Part shown: positions 1 through 13,005 of the stretch, piece by piece
How positions within the stretch are numbered: the first letter of the stretch is position 1
Layout of the letters: every line of letters begins with the position of its first letter
Assembly (NCBI GenBank): GCA_944472135.2
Contig: CALYDD020000398.1
Coordinates: 186,001 to 250,000, forward strand
Length of the DNA: 64,000 bases
Reading direction: 5' to 3'
From: Trichobilharzia regenti
Taxonomy: Eukaryota; Platyhelminthes; Trematoda; Strigeidida; Schistosomatidae
Made by a program: the position numbers and the translations under genes
Notes under the pieces: model-generated
What the model saw: only the letters and a program-made list of their open reading frames with translations
Told to the model about the DNA's origin: nothing
Databases searched by the model: none

Positions 1-11
1 TTCGTTTGTGC

Positions 12-520
12 AACCAATTCAGTGTCTTGAATAAGTATGAAAAATTCATGTCAATGATTGCATCTATTCAGCGGCCGATTCACATACCTCAAAATGGCAT
101 CATTCAGTGTTTGATTTTTACTTATTTGGGTTATAAATGAAATTAAGATGGGAAGTGGCAGTTTAACTGATAAGGAATAATTTTCATTCGAGTGGGCATT
201 AGTCAACGCTGAGATCTATGAAGTCTACAGATGATGAATATGTTTTCAACTGGACGTATTTCTGCAACCTGTTCAAGATAATTTGACTCCCTACTATTAT
301 TTATATTGAACAGTTACTGAGATCACTATTACTATGTTAAGTATAGAAGTGATATTCTGTTCTACGACTAATCTTCATGTAATCATGGAGATATTGTAGG
401 AATAATATCTGTGTGAAGCCAATACAATATTTCGCGGAGATGTTTACTTGCATTTAATTTTCACTTCTCTTCGCCTTTTGTATTTGTAAATCAAGTGTAT
501 TTAATTTGTGCAACTGGTAG
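12..520 (+). repeat. Diverged copy of repeat family E
   Basis: This stretch is a diverged direct copy of 12481-13005. The two share the opening CAACCAATTCAGTGTCTTGA and stay alignable through a shared block around GATATTGTAGGAATAATATC (about 390 and 12860). The second copy runs into the right arm of the large inverted repeat, and the rest of the family is therefore also present in reverse in the left arm. No coding potential or known element protein was seen. Confidence 0.75.
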
Positions 521-910
521 AAGACTAAAGGTAATCAAGTTTGCGTGAATTTTCGAATAGGTAATTAGAAATGTCAAACTGTTTCGGTAATTTAGACTTT
601 AAGGGAGAAAACAGTTTTGTTCAGCGTTTCTCCCCAACGATTTTATTTCGACGAGGTGTATTCGTATTTGTATTTCTGATAAGTGTGTTGTATTAGTGAC
701 ACTGAGAATCGCTCACTGTGCACAATACACACTGGACAAAATTAAATATAATCGAAATTAGAACGAACAGTTCAAAGAGGAGTGTCATTTCGGTGAACTC
801 ACTCATACTCGCCTTTTATCAATCGCAATCGTGTGCAACATAATCTTGTATGTGTGTATTTTCAGTCTGCTCCATTTAGCACAAGAATAAAATTCGTTTC
901 GAGGAATGAT
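521..910. other. No gene seen
   Basis: AT-rich sequence between two repeat blocks. The only open frame near it is a short one at 833-1024 that runs into the next repeat. I see no domain, promoter or RNA gene here. Confidence 0.5.
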
Positions 911-2092
911 GATATCATCAGAATATTTCAAAACACTGATGAACAATCCCACTGTGACTGGATTGGAGGTGTGAAGAATGCAAGCTTTAGACTAGTAAGT
1001 TTGAATGATGCTTTCAAGCCTTAACTCGTCAGGATTATATCTGTATCAAGTTTTACTTTAGACTGATTCGAATTAGACGGCCGTCGAAAACAATGGATTA
1101 CTGGTAAGCTGCTTAGACGTAGTTTGAAATACTTCAATGCTACGCATCCAAGTTGTCAAATACAAGACAGTCGGAAAAATTAATTGAAGGGTAATTGGAC
1201 AATATGGGGACAAATACCAGAATGAATCCGAAAGCACGTGATCTCTAATACAATTTGATAATGCATCACTGTTTTGAAGGATCTATGATGAAGTGAACAC
1301 TTCTCAAATCGGAACTTTATTCTTCTGGTACGTTGAACACAGTAAATGCGGGCCCACACACATGTATAATAAAACAAGTGCACATACTGTCGATTGAATT
1401 CAACATGAAGAGACACTTTGCTGAACTGTCTGTTCCTACTTCTATGTCGGAATGGGTATTTTTCATGAATGAAGATAATTCACACGATTTGGAATTAGTC
1501 TTTCCCGAGGCTAGCCCTACAGTTGAATCTCGGTTAACCGATTTCGTTCAATAGTACTAGCTCTTTGCTTACTTAGTTGGTCACGTTTTTTAAGTGTAGC
1601 TGCCTCACAGCACTCTTGAGACAATTTTGAATTCATAGTGTTTCTACGCTTGAGCAGAACGACAAATAGATTCTTCAGTGAACAATCATGTTTCAGTTAT
1701 CTTCGGAGCGTTTTGTCATTGTGCATGTTTGAGGGGAATTTCTGACAGGTAAACAGCAGGAGTCAAATGTCAGTTCTCTGCTTGAAGACAACAATTCCGT
1801 TGCTTTTCATCCTTACCATAGACGAACTCAAAATTTCTCACGGTCTCTCTCAAGAAATGCTGCTGATCTGTATTACCTTACTTGCTTTACCCCAGTCCAA
1901 TCAGCTACAAAATATTTTTTTCTTAATTTTTCAGTTATAGGAAAACAATTGACCAGCACACATTGATAGATTACAAGAATATTTTTCAGAAAGCACCAAA
2001 AAGAATATACAGAGAATTGCTAATTAGAAAACGAAGAATAATATAATAATTGAATATAAATATTTTTATATAGATAACACCGATGGAAGTAG
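911..2092 (+). repeat. Repeat family A, copy 1
   Basis: A direct repeat of 9016-10199, offset about 8106 bases. From about 961 to 2092 the two copies differ at only a few positions, including single-base indels near 1733 and 1938. The first 50 bases are more diverged, which marks the 5' edge. The copy ends abruptly at 2092 at a TA microsatellite, whereas copy 2 continues into a further repeat (family B). The indels break in copy 1 the 122-codon frame that is open in copy 2. No known protein domain is recognisable. Confidence 0.85.
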
Positions 2093-2134
2093 TATATTAT
2101 ATATATATATATATATTATATTATATATTATATT
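2091..2134. repeat. (TA)n microsatellite at a repeat junction
   Basis: An almost pure TA/TTA run lies exactly between the end of family A and the outer end of the left inverted-repeat arm, so it marks a rearrangement breakpoint. Confidence 0.9.
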
Positions 2135-5100
2135 TGGGATCCCTCTCCAGCAGTACTGAAGTGTTACTCATCACACAAAATCATATCACCGTAAAAACGT
2201 GACAGAATCTACATGATTCCTAGGGGTAAAACTGCATGAAACGTGAAAAACTGTGGAGTGAAATGCATAAACACATACACTATTTAGAATGTGATCAATC
2301 ATAAATGCAGTGTACGAATAGTTTGCTGGTTTGATAGTTAACTTGAGTATCTTGTGGCCCTAATGACACAACATCAAGATATCTCCAACAGGCGTAGTTA
2401 ACAGTAACGATGACTTTTCTAATCGTAAAAGAAACTCAAACCCATCTACTTCACATCGCGGTGCAACAAAACTATCAGAGAAAACGAAAGCAAACCGCCA
2501 GCTGCCATAAACCACTACCTAATAAACACAACGAAATCCCTCCTACAAAAGTAGGTCAAAAGTTCTATCTTACAACAACGCATAAATGATTCATTGCACA
2601 AACACAGAGACAAGCATTCAAATCAGAGATCAAACAGAGATGAAGAAAAGTTTTAAGCTTCAAGAAGGCAAACAACATAAAAATATAAAAACAACGGCAC
2701 ATAGTCCATTGGATAAAAAGGGATCATAATCCACAAGCCATTCGAGACATCCTGATAAGTCGTTGATATTGTATTCGATATCCCAATAGTGTTCTCATGA
2801 ATGATTATTCCTTTACATGTTATTCACTTCGTGTATACCATAAACATATGCAAATACATTTAAACACGCACAAGGTGGGGATAAACATCTTGATTTGGAT
2901 TGTCATTCATACACCAAACACCCCCTAATTGTCTGTAGTTATTTTGCAATAGAATAAGAGATTAAACAAACTTCCTATACACAGAGACCATCGGGGAGTG
3001 TTCACGAATCTTCTGATCCTCCGCCACTTACAAAAAATTGTCAATCCAACGTTCTGCTATACCTTTCGATCACAACTTGTAGATAATCGTGGAACAAGGC
3101 TGTGATGTGGCTGAGTGCGTTCGACTCAACAAATGCTCGTGAATTCAGCCAGTGATAAGTTTAGATTGATCTCTCACTAGCTATGCAAGATGGCGCTCAG
3201 AGTTTCATTTGGAAAGTTTGCGTTTTGTCTCGCACTGACGACTCCTCAGTACAACTCCGAAATCCGAGTTCGGGGAAATTTCACTGAGTCTGAAATTCCG
3301 ATATGAGTTTCATGTATGCCTTGATCATTCACATTTATTTTGAAACAACTGAGCCAATGGTGCCAAACGTGCAAGTTCTTCGCGTACATGTTTTCAATTG
3401 TAAAGTGGACACTATTCTGACGTGTGTTCACACCAGCTGCCAGCGAACTCGATTACATAAGCCCTGTCGCATACGTCAATGATGATGTGACCATCTGTGT
3501 ATACGATCCAGGAGTAACGAAAAGGATTTCAAACAATATTTTGCAGAATTCAATCAACAGCTGCCCTCACTTATTGGTTCTATCCTGATGATCAAATGGC
3601 TGGCCAGAAGTAATTACTAAGGACAAACTATGGGAAGAAAGCAAAGGGCGAGCGTTGATCGCCCAACAAAAATGTAAAAGGAAATGAGACTGATAGAGCT
3701 TTCATTGAGGATGAAGACGAATGACATCGCGCTCATTGCAGGCTGTCGTTCAAGTGAAATCGAAATGAGAAGCAACGAGAGGGTCGCCTCAGTGTGAGAC
3801 GAGGAATATCGTGTGGGCAGCAGAAGAGAGATGGTTGGCAATCGTGGTCCAAACTGAGGAGGACGGAGGAAGATAGGAGAATGTGTAGATGTCACATTCG
3901 ACACTTTACTACTTTTATAGTATGAATTCATGTGTGTTCATGCAGATGTGAACTGAGGTGTTCAGCCTATGGTGTGATTCGAGAACCTCTCCTATCTAAG
4001 TTTGAAGTAGTGATATCGTTGTACCACCTGCCACATTTGATTCAAGGACATTCCGCGGAGACATTTCATCCTTCTCTAATTGATTTGTGTTATTTCAGCT
4101 TCACCAAACTTTATGATGTTGAAAGATAGCCATATATCACAATTCGTTTCATGACATGGATGTCACTCTTTTACGATCCCCACTCATCACTTAAAACAGT
4201 CCGTTTGCATGCAGACGGCAGAGATCCACCTCAATATGCGTATGTTTTTGTTGAATAAATGTTTATATGTCAAGAGAAACACAGTCTCATAATATGTTTA
4301 CTTTTCTGGACGATCAGGTCATTAGTTATCGCTTATGTTCATTGATTGTACTTAAACTAATGGATCGGAGGATGAAATCTTACTTTATTAAGAGTGATTT
4401 AGTCACTTCACTGAACTCAACTCACCTCCACTGAAACAAAAAGCGAGACTGAGCTAAGAGAAATGACTCATTGTGGATGTTTGTATGGCGGTGTATTTAT
4501 GGGTGGATATTTCCACCTGGATCACAGTGAATGTTCAGTAGCTTGAGGCGTTGTATGATTGCTGCAGTGACTTTAGAAGGTGACATGCAATCTTATTGAT
4601 CGACATGACAAGGGGATTAGATAGTTCTAAATACTGAATCGAACTGTTGAGCAGCTAAGGAAATCCACCTATTCATCAGTTGTACACTACGTTCTTAATA
4701 CCAAGAAGAATATTCTTGAGATCGTGGGATCAAAACTTCATCAGGAAGGATCACACACGAAGCCAATCTCACAGACAGTGAAAACTCAAAATGACGCTGA
4801 TTCATGCGAACAAAAACACACCGTGATGAAACACATCATCCATGTACCGCAGAAGCACAAATAGAAGCACTAGCGCAACACAGACATTAAACAGGAACAA
4901 GGCCGAATAATTAGGACCAAGTCAACATACGATATGCAAATGTCAGAACAATTATCGAAGTCCAGGAGGAAAAGGATTATAATTTCAAAGTTAGTTGAAA
5001 CATTCAAATCAGTATCAGTAGTGGAATAGGATACGTGTTACATACGCCTATGGCCACATCACGAAACTGGCTGTTATTACTCCAGAGTCACTGATGTCAA

Positions 5101-7037
5101 ATGCCTCACGTGATGTGCCACAACTTGTTTTGACATCACTCCCCCATATTTCTGATTTTGAAAAATATCTTGAGTCTTGCATTATCAAACTGTACCGTAT
5201 TTGGTGGCTATGTGGTCATATAGAACAAATGTATTTTGGTTGGATGATATCTGATTGAGTTAGCAATTAGGCGTATTTCGCGTACTCATTGCGGTCCTTG
5301 TTCTCGCTAAAATTTTCATACATGCCTATTAGAGAAACCAATCCTTTGTGACGGTAGAACTGGAGACAGCTTTACAGCACGTTCTTATAATGAGACTGTC
5401 TCAATAAAGCGTAATTTCATTCATCATATTGATCTAAATAAACATGAGTTAATTATTCAATGGATAGAACTGTCTCATCTGGCCTATTGACCTATCCACT
5501 CTTCAACTGCTTTCAATGCTGAGACATTCTGAAATGAAAGACGAGTTTTGTGGGATGGCAGGATTTGAACAGTAACCAGTGCAAGCTTTCGATTGCGTCA
5601 GTGTGTCCAACAACAAATAAGGTGTTCTACCTGTGATGTTCACGTGTGAATTTAGTTTTCTGAGTAAAAACACCGTTCAAAATCTTCAGCAAAAGTCCTA
5701 GACATCTAGTTTAACAATTATGACATAACACCAGACTAAACGAGACCATTAACATGGTTTCTATGATCGGATTGATAGAACTAACTGTAAGCACCATAGA
5801 GCTCAGTCAATACCACACGGAGCACTACACTCATGACACGAGTTACCCACTTCATGTGAAAGCTCCATTACAATAAATGCACAGACAAATTTATACATGT
5901 GAAAGTAATTAGATCTGGTGTGAATATACACAAATTAATATTCTATGAAGGATTGTTTAGAAATATTTTAGTTTCAATTATTTTTTTCTCATCGACTAAA
6001 GAAACCACTTTATCCTACTTCAATTCGGATTTTGGAAAGGACAGAAGCGATGAGAAAATCGGAAAAATCCACAAACTCACAGATTCCACTGGCTTCATAC
6101 AAAACGTTTCATAGAATATGAACAGACTTTCATAATTAGACAACAAAGAATATTCTGTACAAGTCATTTATACGCGCATATATGTCTACGGAGAAAAATA
6201 TAGAATGGACTGCCTTCGTCTGTGAGACAGCGTGTATATTGTGTTGAAAGACTGATAATTTGACTTGTATATTATACTAAGAATGATTTGTACTGAAGCA
6301 GACGTTATCAAAAAAATAGCTCTCCATCTGAAGGTCTTGGAACCAGGCACCACTGGATTCCTGCTTGTGAACAATTCCAAAATCTGCAAAGAACACAGCT
6401 GTGCAGCTATCTCACTTCAAGCTGCTCTACAAATGCTTCTTTAACTCGAAGTATCGATGTTTTGTATGCTTAAGGATGAAGTGTAGATTTCCTGAAATCA
6501 ATCAATATTCTTAGTTGGATCATCGTATACACAGATAGGTTCATCATCTTTGATGTATGCACAATAAAGCATATGGATTCTAGTTCGTTGAAAGCTGCTG
6601 TAAATTCATTTTATTCTGCCGTAAACAACAAGTCTGACGGATGAATACAAGACACTCATTCTTAACTACACAATGAAATACCCTCACACATTGTATTCAC
6701 ATACATCACACTCTCACCCATTTGTGCAACTTAAATGCACTCAGGTAGTAGTCTATCCTATTTTATACACAAGGCGAAGAAAAGTGAAAATAAGTTGCAA
6801 ACAAACATCTATGGATGGACTGCATTGACTTCACCTAGATATTATTCCTACAATATCTCCATGATTGCATGAAGATTGGTCGTAGAATAGAATATCACTT
6901 CTATACCAGAACAAAGTGATAGTGATCTCAGTAACTGTTCAATGTAAATAAGGATAAAATGTCAAATTATCTAATACGTTGTTGCAGAAAAATATCCAGT
7001 TGAATACATATTCATCATCTGTAGACTTCATCGATCT
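2129..7037 (-). repeat. Left arm of a large inverted repeat
   Basis: This block is the reverse complement of 12685-17992. Paired positions sum to 19722 over most of the arm (3617 pairs with 16105, 6114 with 13608) and to about 20119 in the outermost 450 bases, because the right arm carries about 397 extra bases there. Identity is very high in the outer and middle parts, with only occasional substitutions (for example near 6315), and falls a little in the innermost 150 bases. Open frames of 61-104 codons are mirrored in both arms, but none shows a recognisable domain. A short stretch near 5040-5080 resembles the repeat at 57640 and 60490. Confidence 0.92.
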
Positions 7038-7199
7038 GATCACAATCTGTTCTTGTAGTTCATCCAGGCACTGAGATATAATCCAAATGTCTATGAATTT
7101 CAACTTTTAAATTTCCCGATATATTTCTTCAAAGTAACACATTTTAATAGTTTGTACAGAATATTTTGTTACCTGATTGTGAATCTTTGTTTTTATGTT

Positions 7200-8060
7200 G
7201 TATGTAACCCTCAGGCACTCAAGCCAAATCCCATGGATAGACAACACCTAATCAATTCACAAACACCAAGAGTAGCATTCAAATGAATGATTAAACAAAG
7301 GCAAGTTATAAGTATGTAGTTAGCAAATGACATAAAAATATCAGAACAAAGAAAGTAGGATGATATTCACTAAGCTATTTGAAACATCCTAATATTTCAT
7401 CGATATTATATTCGATCTCCAAAGACATATTTATCAAACGGTTATTCCCTTACATCTTTATTCACCTCATGTGTGCATAAACATATGCAAATTTATTTGA
7501 GCATAGATAAGGCGGGGATAACGCTCTTGATTTGGAATATAATTCTGACGGCAAACACCTCCTAAATGACTGTTATTTTTTCGCAGTTGAATAAGAAGTT
7601 AAAAAATCTTCTTGTAAACAGAGACGTACGGGTCATATTCACGAGTCTTCTCAGCCTCCACCACTCACAAATATATGAATCTGACGTCCTGCTATTCTCT
7701 TCGACCTCAACTTGTAGATAATCTGGGAGCATGGCTCAGAGGAGACTTAGTAACTTGAGTTAACATAATGCTCGCGAATTCAGCTAGTAATGGTTTTTCA
7801 TTGAGCTCTCCTTATCTGTGCCAAATAACGTTCAGAGTTGTGATTGGAAAGTGTGCTTTTTGCGTCGCACTGATGATTTCTCAGTGCAACTCCGAAATCC
7901 GAGTCCAAAATAATTTCTCTGAGTCTCTGATTCGACAATGAGTTCTATTTCGGCACTGATCGTTAGCTTTTCGTTTTGGTGTCAAACTTACAATGTCTTT
8001 GCGAACATGTTTTTACTTTCTTCACAATTGTGTAAGTGGACATCATTCTGTATACAATAA
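7200..8060 (+). repeat. Diverged copy of inner arm sequence
   Basis: A degraded direct copy of about 2590-3440 of the left arm. Shared blocks include ATAAACATATGCAAAT, GGCGGGGATAA versus GGTGGGGATAA, and TCTCAGTGCAACTCCGAAAT versus the matching text near 3245. It shows that the arm sequence belongs to an older dispersed family, of which the two arms are a recent pair. Confidence 0.7.
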
Positions 8061-8439
8061 TCTTTCGCCACACTCTGTAACAATTATAACCTCTTCAGAT
8101 TTCGAACTATAGTTTCCATTGTACCGCTAACTGTAGCATACAGTTTCAATTCTAACTCAGAAGTCACTTATGAGTAAATGTGTCGAAGACATAACTTGTC
8201 AAATAATCCCTCCTCACAGACACCTTTTCCTCAGAAATCGACAAAAATACGTCGACTGGTGAGTATCAATAGGATTGCTATGCCTCAAAAATGACTTCAA
8301 TCAATAGAAAGTTTTCTTGGCTCAGTTGTCTTTTACTCACGTTCACAATATTTTGACCTGCCTAATCCCCTACCTGCAGTTCACCTCCATTGAATTTAGT
8401 AAATGTGTAAAAAGCAGAGTCATTTACATTTTGAAGTAG
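8061..8439. other. No gene seen
   Basis: Sequence between two diverged repeat copies inside the spacer of the inverted repeat. No domain, RNA gene or signal was recognised. Confidence 0.5.
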
Positions 8440-8960
8440 CTCTAGGATTGAGAAAGTGTGTATTCAATGCACTTGAAGTGTGTCCATGCAAATGTGTGAG
8501 TGTGATGTAGATGAATACAATGTGTGAGGGTATTTCGCTGTGAAGTTAACAATGAGTGGCATATGTTCCTGCAAAAAACTTGATATATGCAACAGATTAA
8601 CGCAAAGTTGCACCAGATTCCAGCAAACTCCAATAATCAAGACCTCACGCATACGTCAATGATGAGGAAACTGTCTGTGTATACGATGATCCAACTAAGT
8701 ATATTTGTCGATTTCGGCGAATCTAACTTTTACCCTGAAAAACAAAATAACTTCACATGTAGTGTGAGTTTGCCGATAACTGATCGGTTACGCGATTTAC
8801 AACGAAGAAGCATTGTAAAAGCAGATTGCAGTGCTGCACAGCTGTTCTCTTCCAATATTTTGGAATTGTTCAACAGCACGCACTCGGTGATGCCCAAAGC
8901 TAGGACCTTCTGAACACAAGCTGTTCTTGTAGTTCATCCAGGCGCTGAGATATGATCCAA
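8440..8960 (+). repeat. Diverged copy of right-arm sequence
   Basis: A degraded direct copy of about 12970-13400. Shared blocks include AATACAATGTGTGAGGGTAT and the region around TGTGTATACGATGATCCAAC. A separate block of about 60 bases with TTCTTGTAGTTCATCCAGGC occurs at both 7050 and 8920. The 108-codon frame at 8587-8913 lies inside this repeat and has no recognisable domain. Confidence 0.7.
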
Positions 8961-9015
8961 TGGTCTATGAATTTGAACTTACCAGGAGGATGGAAATTCA
9001 TTTTGAGCAATGCTG

Positions 9016-10199
9016 ATACCATCAGAATATTTCAAAAAAAACTGATGAATATTGCCACTGGAACTAGATTGGAGGTGTGAAGAATGCAGGCTTTAGACTA
9101 GTAAGTTTGAATGATGCTTTCAAGCCTTAACTCGTCAGGATTATATCTGTATCAAGTTTTACTTTAGACTGATTCGAATTAGACGGCCGTCGAAAACAAT
9201 GGATTACTGGTAAGCTGCTTAGACGTAGTTTGAAATACTTCAATGCTACGCATCCAAGTTGTCAAATACAAGACAGTCGGAAAAATTAATTGAAGGGTAA
9301 TTAGACAATATGGGGACAAATACCAGAATGAATCCGAAAGCACGTGATCTCTAATACAATTTGATAATGCATCACTGTTTTGAAGGATCTATGATGAAGT
9401 GAACACTTCTCAAATCGGAACTTTATTCTTCTGGTACGTTGAACACAGTAAATGCGGGCCCACACACATGTATAATAAAACAATTGCACATACTGTCGAT
9501 TGAATTCAACATGAAGAGACACTTTGCTGAACTGTCTGTTCCTACTTCTATGTCGGAATGGGTATTTTTCATGAATGAAGATAATTCACACGATTTGGAA
9601 TTAGTCTTTCCCGAGGCTAGCCCTACAGTTGAATCTCGGTTAACCGATTTCGTTCAATAGTACTAGCTCTTTGCTTACTTAGTTGGTCACGTTTTTTAAG
9701 TGTAGCTGCCTCACAGCACTCTTGAGACAATTTTGAATTCATAGTGTTTCTACGCTTGAGCAGAACGACAAATAGATTCTTCAGTGAACAATCATGTTTC
9801 AGTTATCTTTGGAGCGTTTTGTCATTGTGCATGTTTGAGGGAATTTCTGACAGGTAAACAACAGGAGTCAAATGTCAGTTCTCTGCTTGAAGACAACAAT
9901 TCCGTTGCTTTTCATCCTTACCATAGACGAACTCAAAATTTCTCACGGTCTCTCTCAAGAAATGCTGCTGATCTGTATTACCTTACTTGCTTTACCCCAG
10001 TCCAATCAGCTACAAAATATTTTTTTCTTAATTTTTCAGTTATTAGGAAAACAATTGACCAGCACACATTGATAGATTACAAGAATATTTTTCAGAAAGC
10101 ACCAAAAAGAATATACAGAGAATTGCTAATTAGAAAACGAAGAATAATATAATAATTGAATATAAATATTTTTATATAGATAACACCGACGGAAGTAGT
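9016..10199 (+). repeat. Repeat family A, copy 2
   Basis: Direct partner of 911-2092. Here a 122-codon frame (9784-10152) is uninterrupted, ending in a basic tail (KRIYRELLIRKRRII). In copy 1 the same frame is broken by indels. The product resembles nothing I recognise, and its presence in a repeat makes a chance frame or a decayed element protein equally possible. This copy continues directly into family B. Confidence 0.85.
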
Positions 10200-10760
10200 G
10201 TCGTCTGTCAGACAATCCATGCACTTTTTTGTAAAACCAAACTTTTGACCTACTTTTGTAGGAGGAATTTCGTTGTGCTTATTAGGTAGTGGTTTATGGT
10301 GGCTGGCTGCTTGCTTTCGTTTTCTTTGATAGTTTTGTTACACCGCGATATGAAGTAGATGGGTTAGCGTTACTTTTTTCGATTAGAAAAGATATTGTGA
10401 CTGTCAACTACGAGTGACTTCTCCTCATGTTGGAGGTATCTTAGTGTTGTGTCATTAAGGCCACAAGACACTTCAGTTAACTATTAAACTACTGAGATTC
10501 ATTCACCCGGAAACATTTAGATTCTGTCAGGTTTTAACGATGAATGATTGTGTGTGATGAATGACACTTCAGTAGCACTGAAGAGGGTTCAGAACAATCG
10601 AAGTTGTGGTTGTGAGACAAGCGTCTACGTACGACGTCGCACAAATGCATTCATTGCAAAAGCCAGTCATTCTTAGAATGTATCGCCGTAATATTTATTC
10701 TAGACGCTCTGTATTTAGCGTACAGCTCAATTCACTGTTGCTAATTGGAGAAAATTGTCC
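10200..10760 (+). repeat. Repeat family B, copy 1
   Basis: A diverged direct copy of 17510-18250, starting with the shared block GTGTCGTCTGTCAGACAATC and staying alignable through GTAGTGGTTTATGG and the later ATTCTTxxAATxTATCGCC region. Reverse copies of the same family form the outermost part of the left inverted-repeat arm. No protein domain was seen. Confidence 0.75.
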
Positions 10761-10919
10761 AGATTTTGAAAGGATATTTCTCTGCTATTCTTTGTTTCTG
10801 ATTTTATTGTTGAATATGACTAAGAACATTTTTAAATATTTATAGGGTACTCGAATTGTCCACGTAATTAATGAAGAGTGTGATTATACCATTCAGGAGG
10901 GATTTCGCAAACAGTAATT

Positions 10920-11424
10920 CTGTAACATCTAAATTATTTCATGAATACGCATTCGCTTGCATATGTATACACTTTAAAGCATAGGAACAGTGGGGATTAC
11001 CTTATCGGTTTGAATGATTGTTTCAATTCCAAACACCTCTTAGATGACAAGATTTGTTTTTGGTAGAATAATGGACTAGAACACTTTTTTACCTTTTCAG
11101 AATTCAGGGTTATACTGAGAACTCAACGGTGTTCAAACCAAACAAAAATGTTGAAGCACAGAAGTTTGTGTTTCACTCGGTCTAATGCTACAGATAAGCC
11201 TAAATGGCGACTCTCGTGGAGGTGAGTGGCTTGAGTTAACTAAGTGTTCGAGAGTTGAGCTAGTTGCACACTTACGTTTTCCTCCCGCTAGCCATTCCAG
11301 ATAATTTACAGAGATGCGTTCACTGCAATGTGTGCGCTTTTTTCTAGAATGTGAATAACCGAAGAAATTTACAAATTCCCAGGGTCCCACAAACAAAACG
11401 TTTGAAGGAATATACACCAGTCCA
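10920..11424 (+). repeat. Third diverged copy of inner arm sequence
   Basis: A further degraded copy of the block also found at 2800-3250 and 7480-7860. It is recognisable from the spaced words GTGGGGATxACC, AAACACCTCTTAGATGACA and CTTGAGTTAACTAAGTG, and from the order of the neighbouring blocks. Divergence is higher than in the other copies. Confidence 0.55.
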
Positions 11425-12480
11425 ATGTATAACTTGCAAAGGACAGAATACATAATCAATCCGAAGCTCATGTTTATTCATTCACAAGGATTATGGAGAT
11501 TTGATGAATTCACCACTCAACAAGTACGCACACAGTTATCTCATCCTTATCATCTGCGAAGTAATTCTGGTGAATTCATTGTAATTTTCATTAGTACAGT
11601 TAAATTTTCACAGCTATTGAGCCTAGTGAATACAGTTAAATCTCAGAATTTCAATGACAATGCGAACATGGACAAAGTCTTCCTCTACGAAGGGCACAAA
11701 ATTACGCCTCTGTTTTGAAAGTATCTACGGTGGCCTACATTTCTTCTTCGATACTGAACATCTCCCATACTTGATCTCACATTTTGCCTTGCATCTCTTC
11801 TCGTGAAACCAGAAAGAACTTCTTGGGAATTTATGCTCGTACAGCTGCTGACTACACAAATTCTGCCTTCTCATCATACTAAGCACAGGTTTTGTCTGAA
11901 GAGAGAGTCAGCTATCGGTGAAGAATTTATAAACCTTCTGAATCAGTCAGTGAACTGCAAAGTATGAGCGAAGATTATTATCATTAATATTATTATTATT
12001 ACATGTATTATCTCTGATACGACTTACTCAAACGTCTTCATAATACAACCAACACTCTGTTTGTAGTTGTTTCATTATTAGTATTATCATTATTGGTAGA
12101 ATTTTACATTTCATGTATGAACATATTCGTAAAAGGAGGTAAACTGTCGAAATTAGTATGAAAACGCCGAATATTCCATTCGGGATAATTATTGTACTTG
12201 AAATAAAGTGACTATCATTATTATTTATAAGGTCCAAGACACACATCAGAGCTTTATTATGTGAGAGTCATTGAGTAACTGACAAGGCAGAGACGAAGCC
12301 TCTGCAAACATTCAGTAGAAAGATGGAACATCGCTTTACTTCTACATAAATCGCTATCTTCATACATGATTTGACATCGCAATGCCTATTCAATAGATGG
12401 TAAAGCATAATTGTGATGTATTGTAGACAGACTACTGAGTGATTGAGTCATCTCAGCTGAGTACTGCAGATTTCTTTTGT
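11425..12480. other. No gene recognised; ATT-rich patch
   Basis: A 97-codon frame at 11425-11718 has no known motif. An ATT-rich microsatellite-like patch lies around 11980-12005 and again near 12075-12100. Nothing else can be supported. Confidence 0.45.
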
Positions 12481-13005
12481 TCAACCAATTCAGTGTCTTG
12501 AAAAAGTAAGAAAAAAATTCATTTCAATGATTGCATCTATTCATTGGCCGATTCACATGCTTGAACTGGTATCATTCAGTGTTTTATATTCACTTATACA
12601 GGGTATAAATGACATTCAGATGAGAAGTGGAAGTTTAGCTGATGAGGGATTAGTTTCATTCAAGTAAGCATTAGTCAACGCTGAGATCGAAGAAGGCTAC
12701 AGATGATGAATAAGTATTCAACTGGATGTTTTTCTGCAACAACGTATTAGATAATTTGACATTTTATCATTATTTACATTGAACAGTTACTGAGATCACC
12801 ATCACTTTGTTCTGGTATAGAAGTGATATTCTATTCTACGACCAATCTTCATGCAATCATGGAGATATTGTAGGAATAATATCTAGGTGAAGTCAATGCA
12901 GTCCATCCCATAGATGTTTGTTTGCAACTTATTTTCACTTTTCTTCGCCTTGTGTATAAAATAGGATAGACTACTACCTGAGTGCATTTAAGTTGCACAA
13001 ATGGG
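12481..13005 (+). repeat. Repeat family E, second copy
   Basis: A diverged direct copy of 12-520. The part beyond 12685 also forms the inner end of the right inverted-repeat arm, so the arm boundary falls inside a family E copy. Confidence 0.75.

Noticed and set aside
1180..1416. 78-codon minus-strand frame in repeat A
   Set aside because: Present in both copies only because they are near-identical, and it overlaps a plus-strand frame with no domain in either.
3617..3931. 104-codon frame mirrored in both inverted-repeat arms
   Set aside because: Ser/Leu-rich low-complexity translation without domain; its preservation follows from the arms being near-identical, not from selection.
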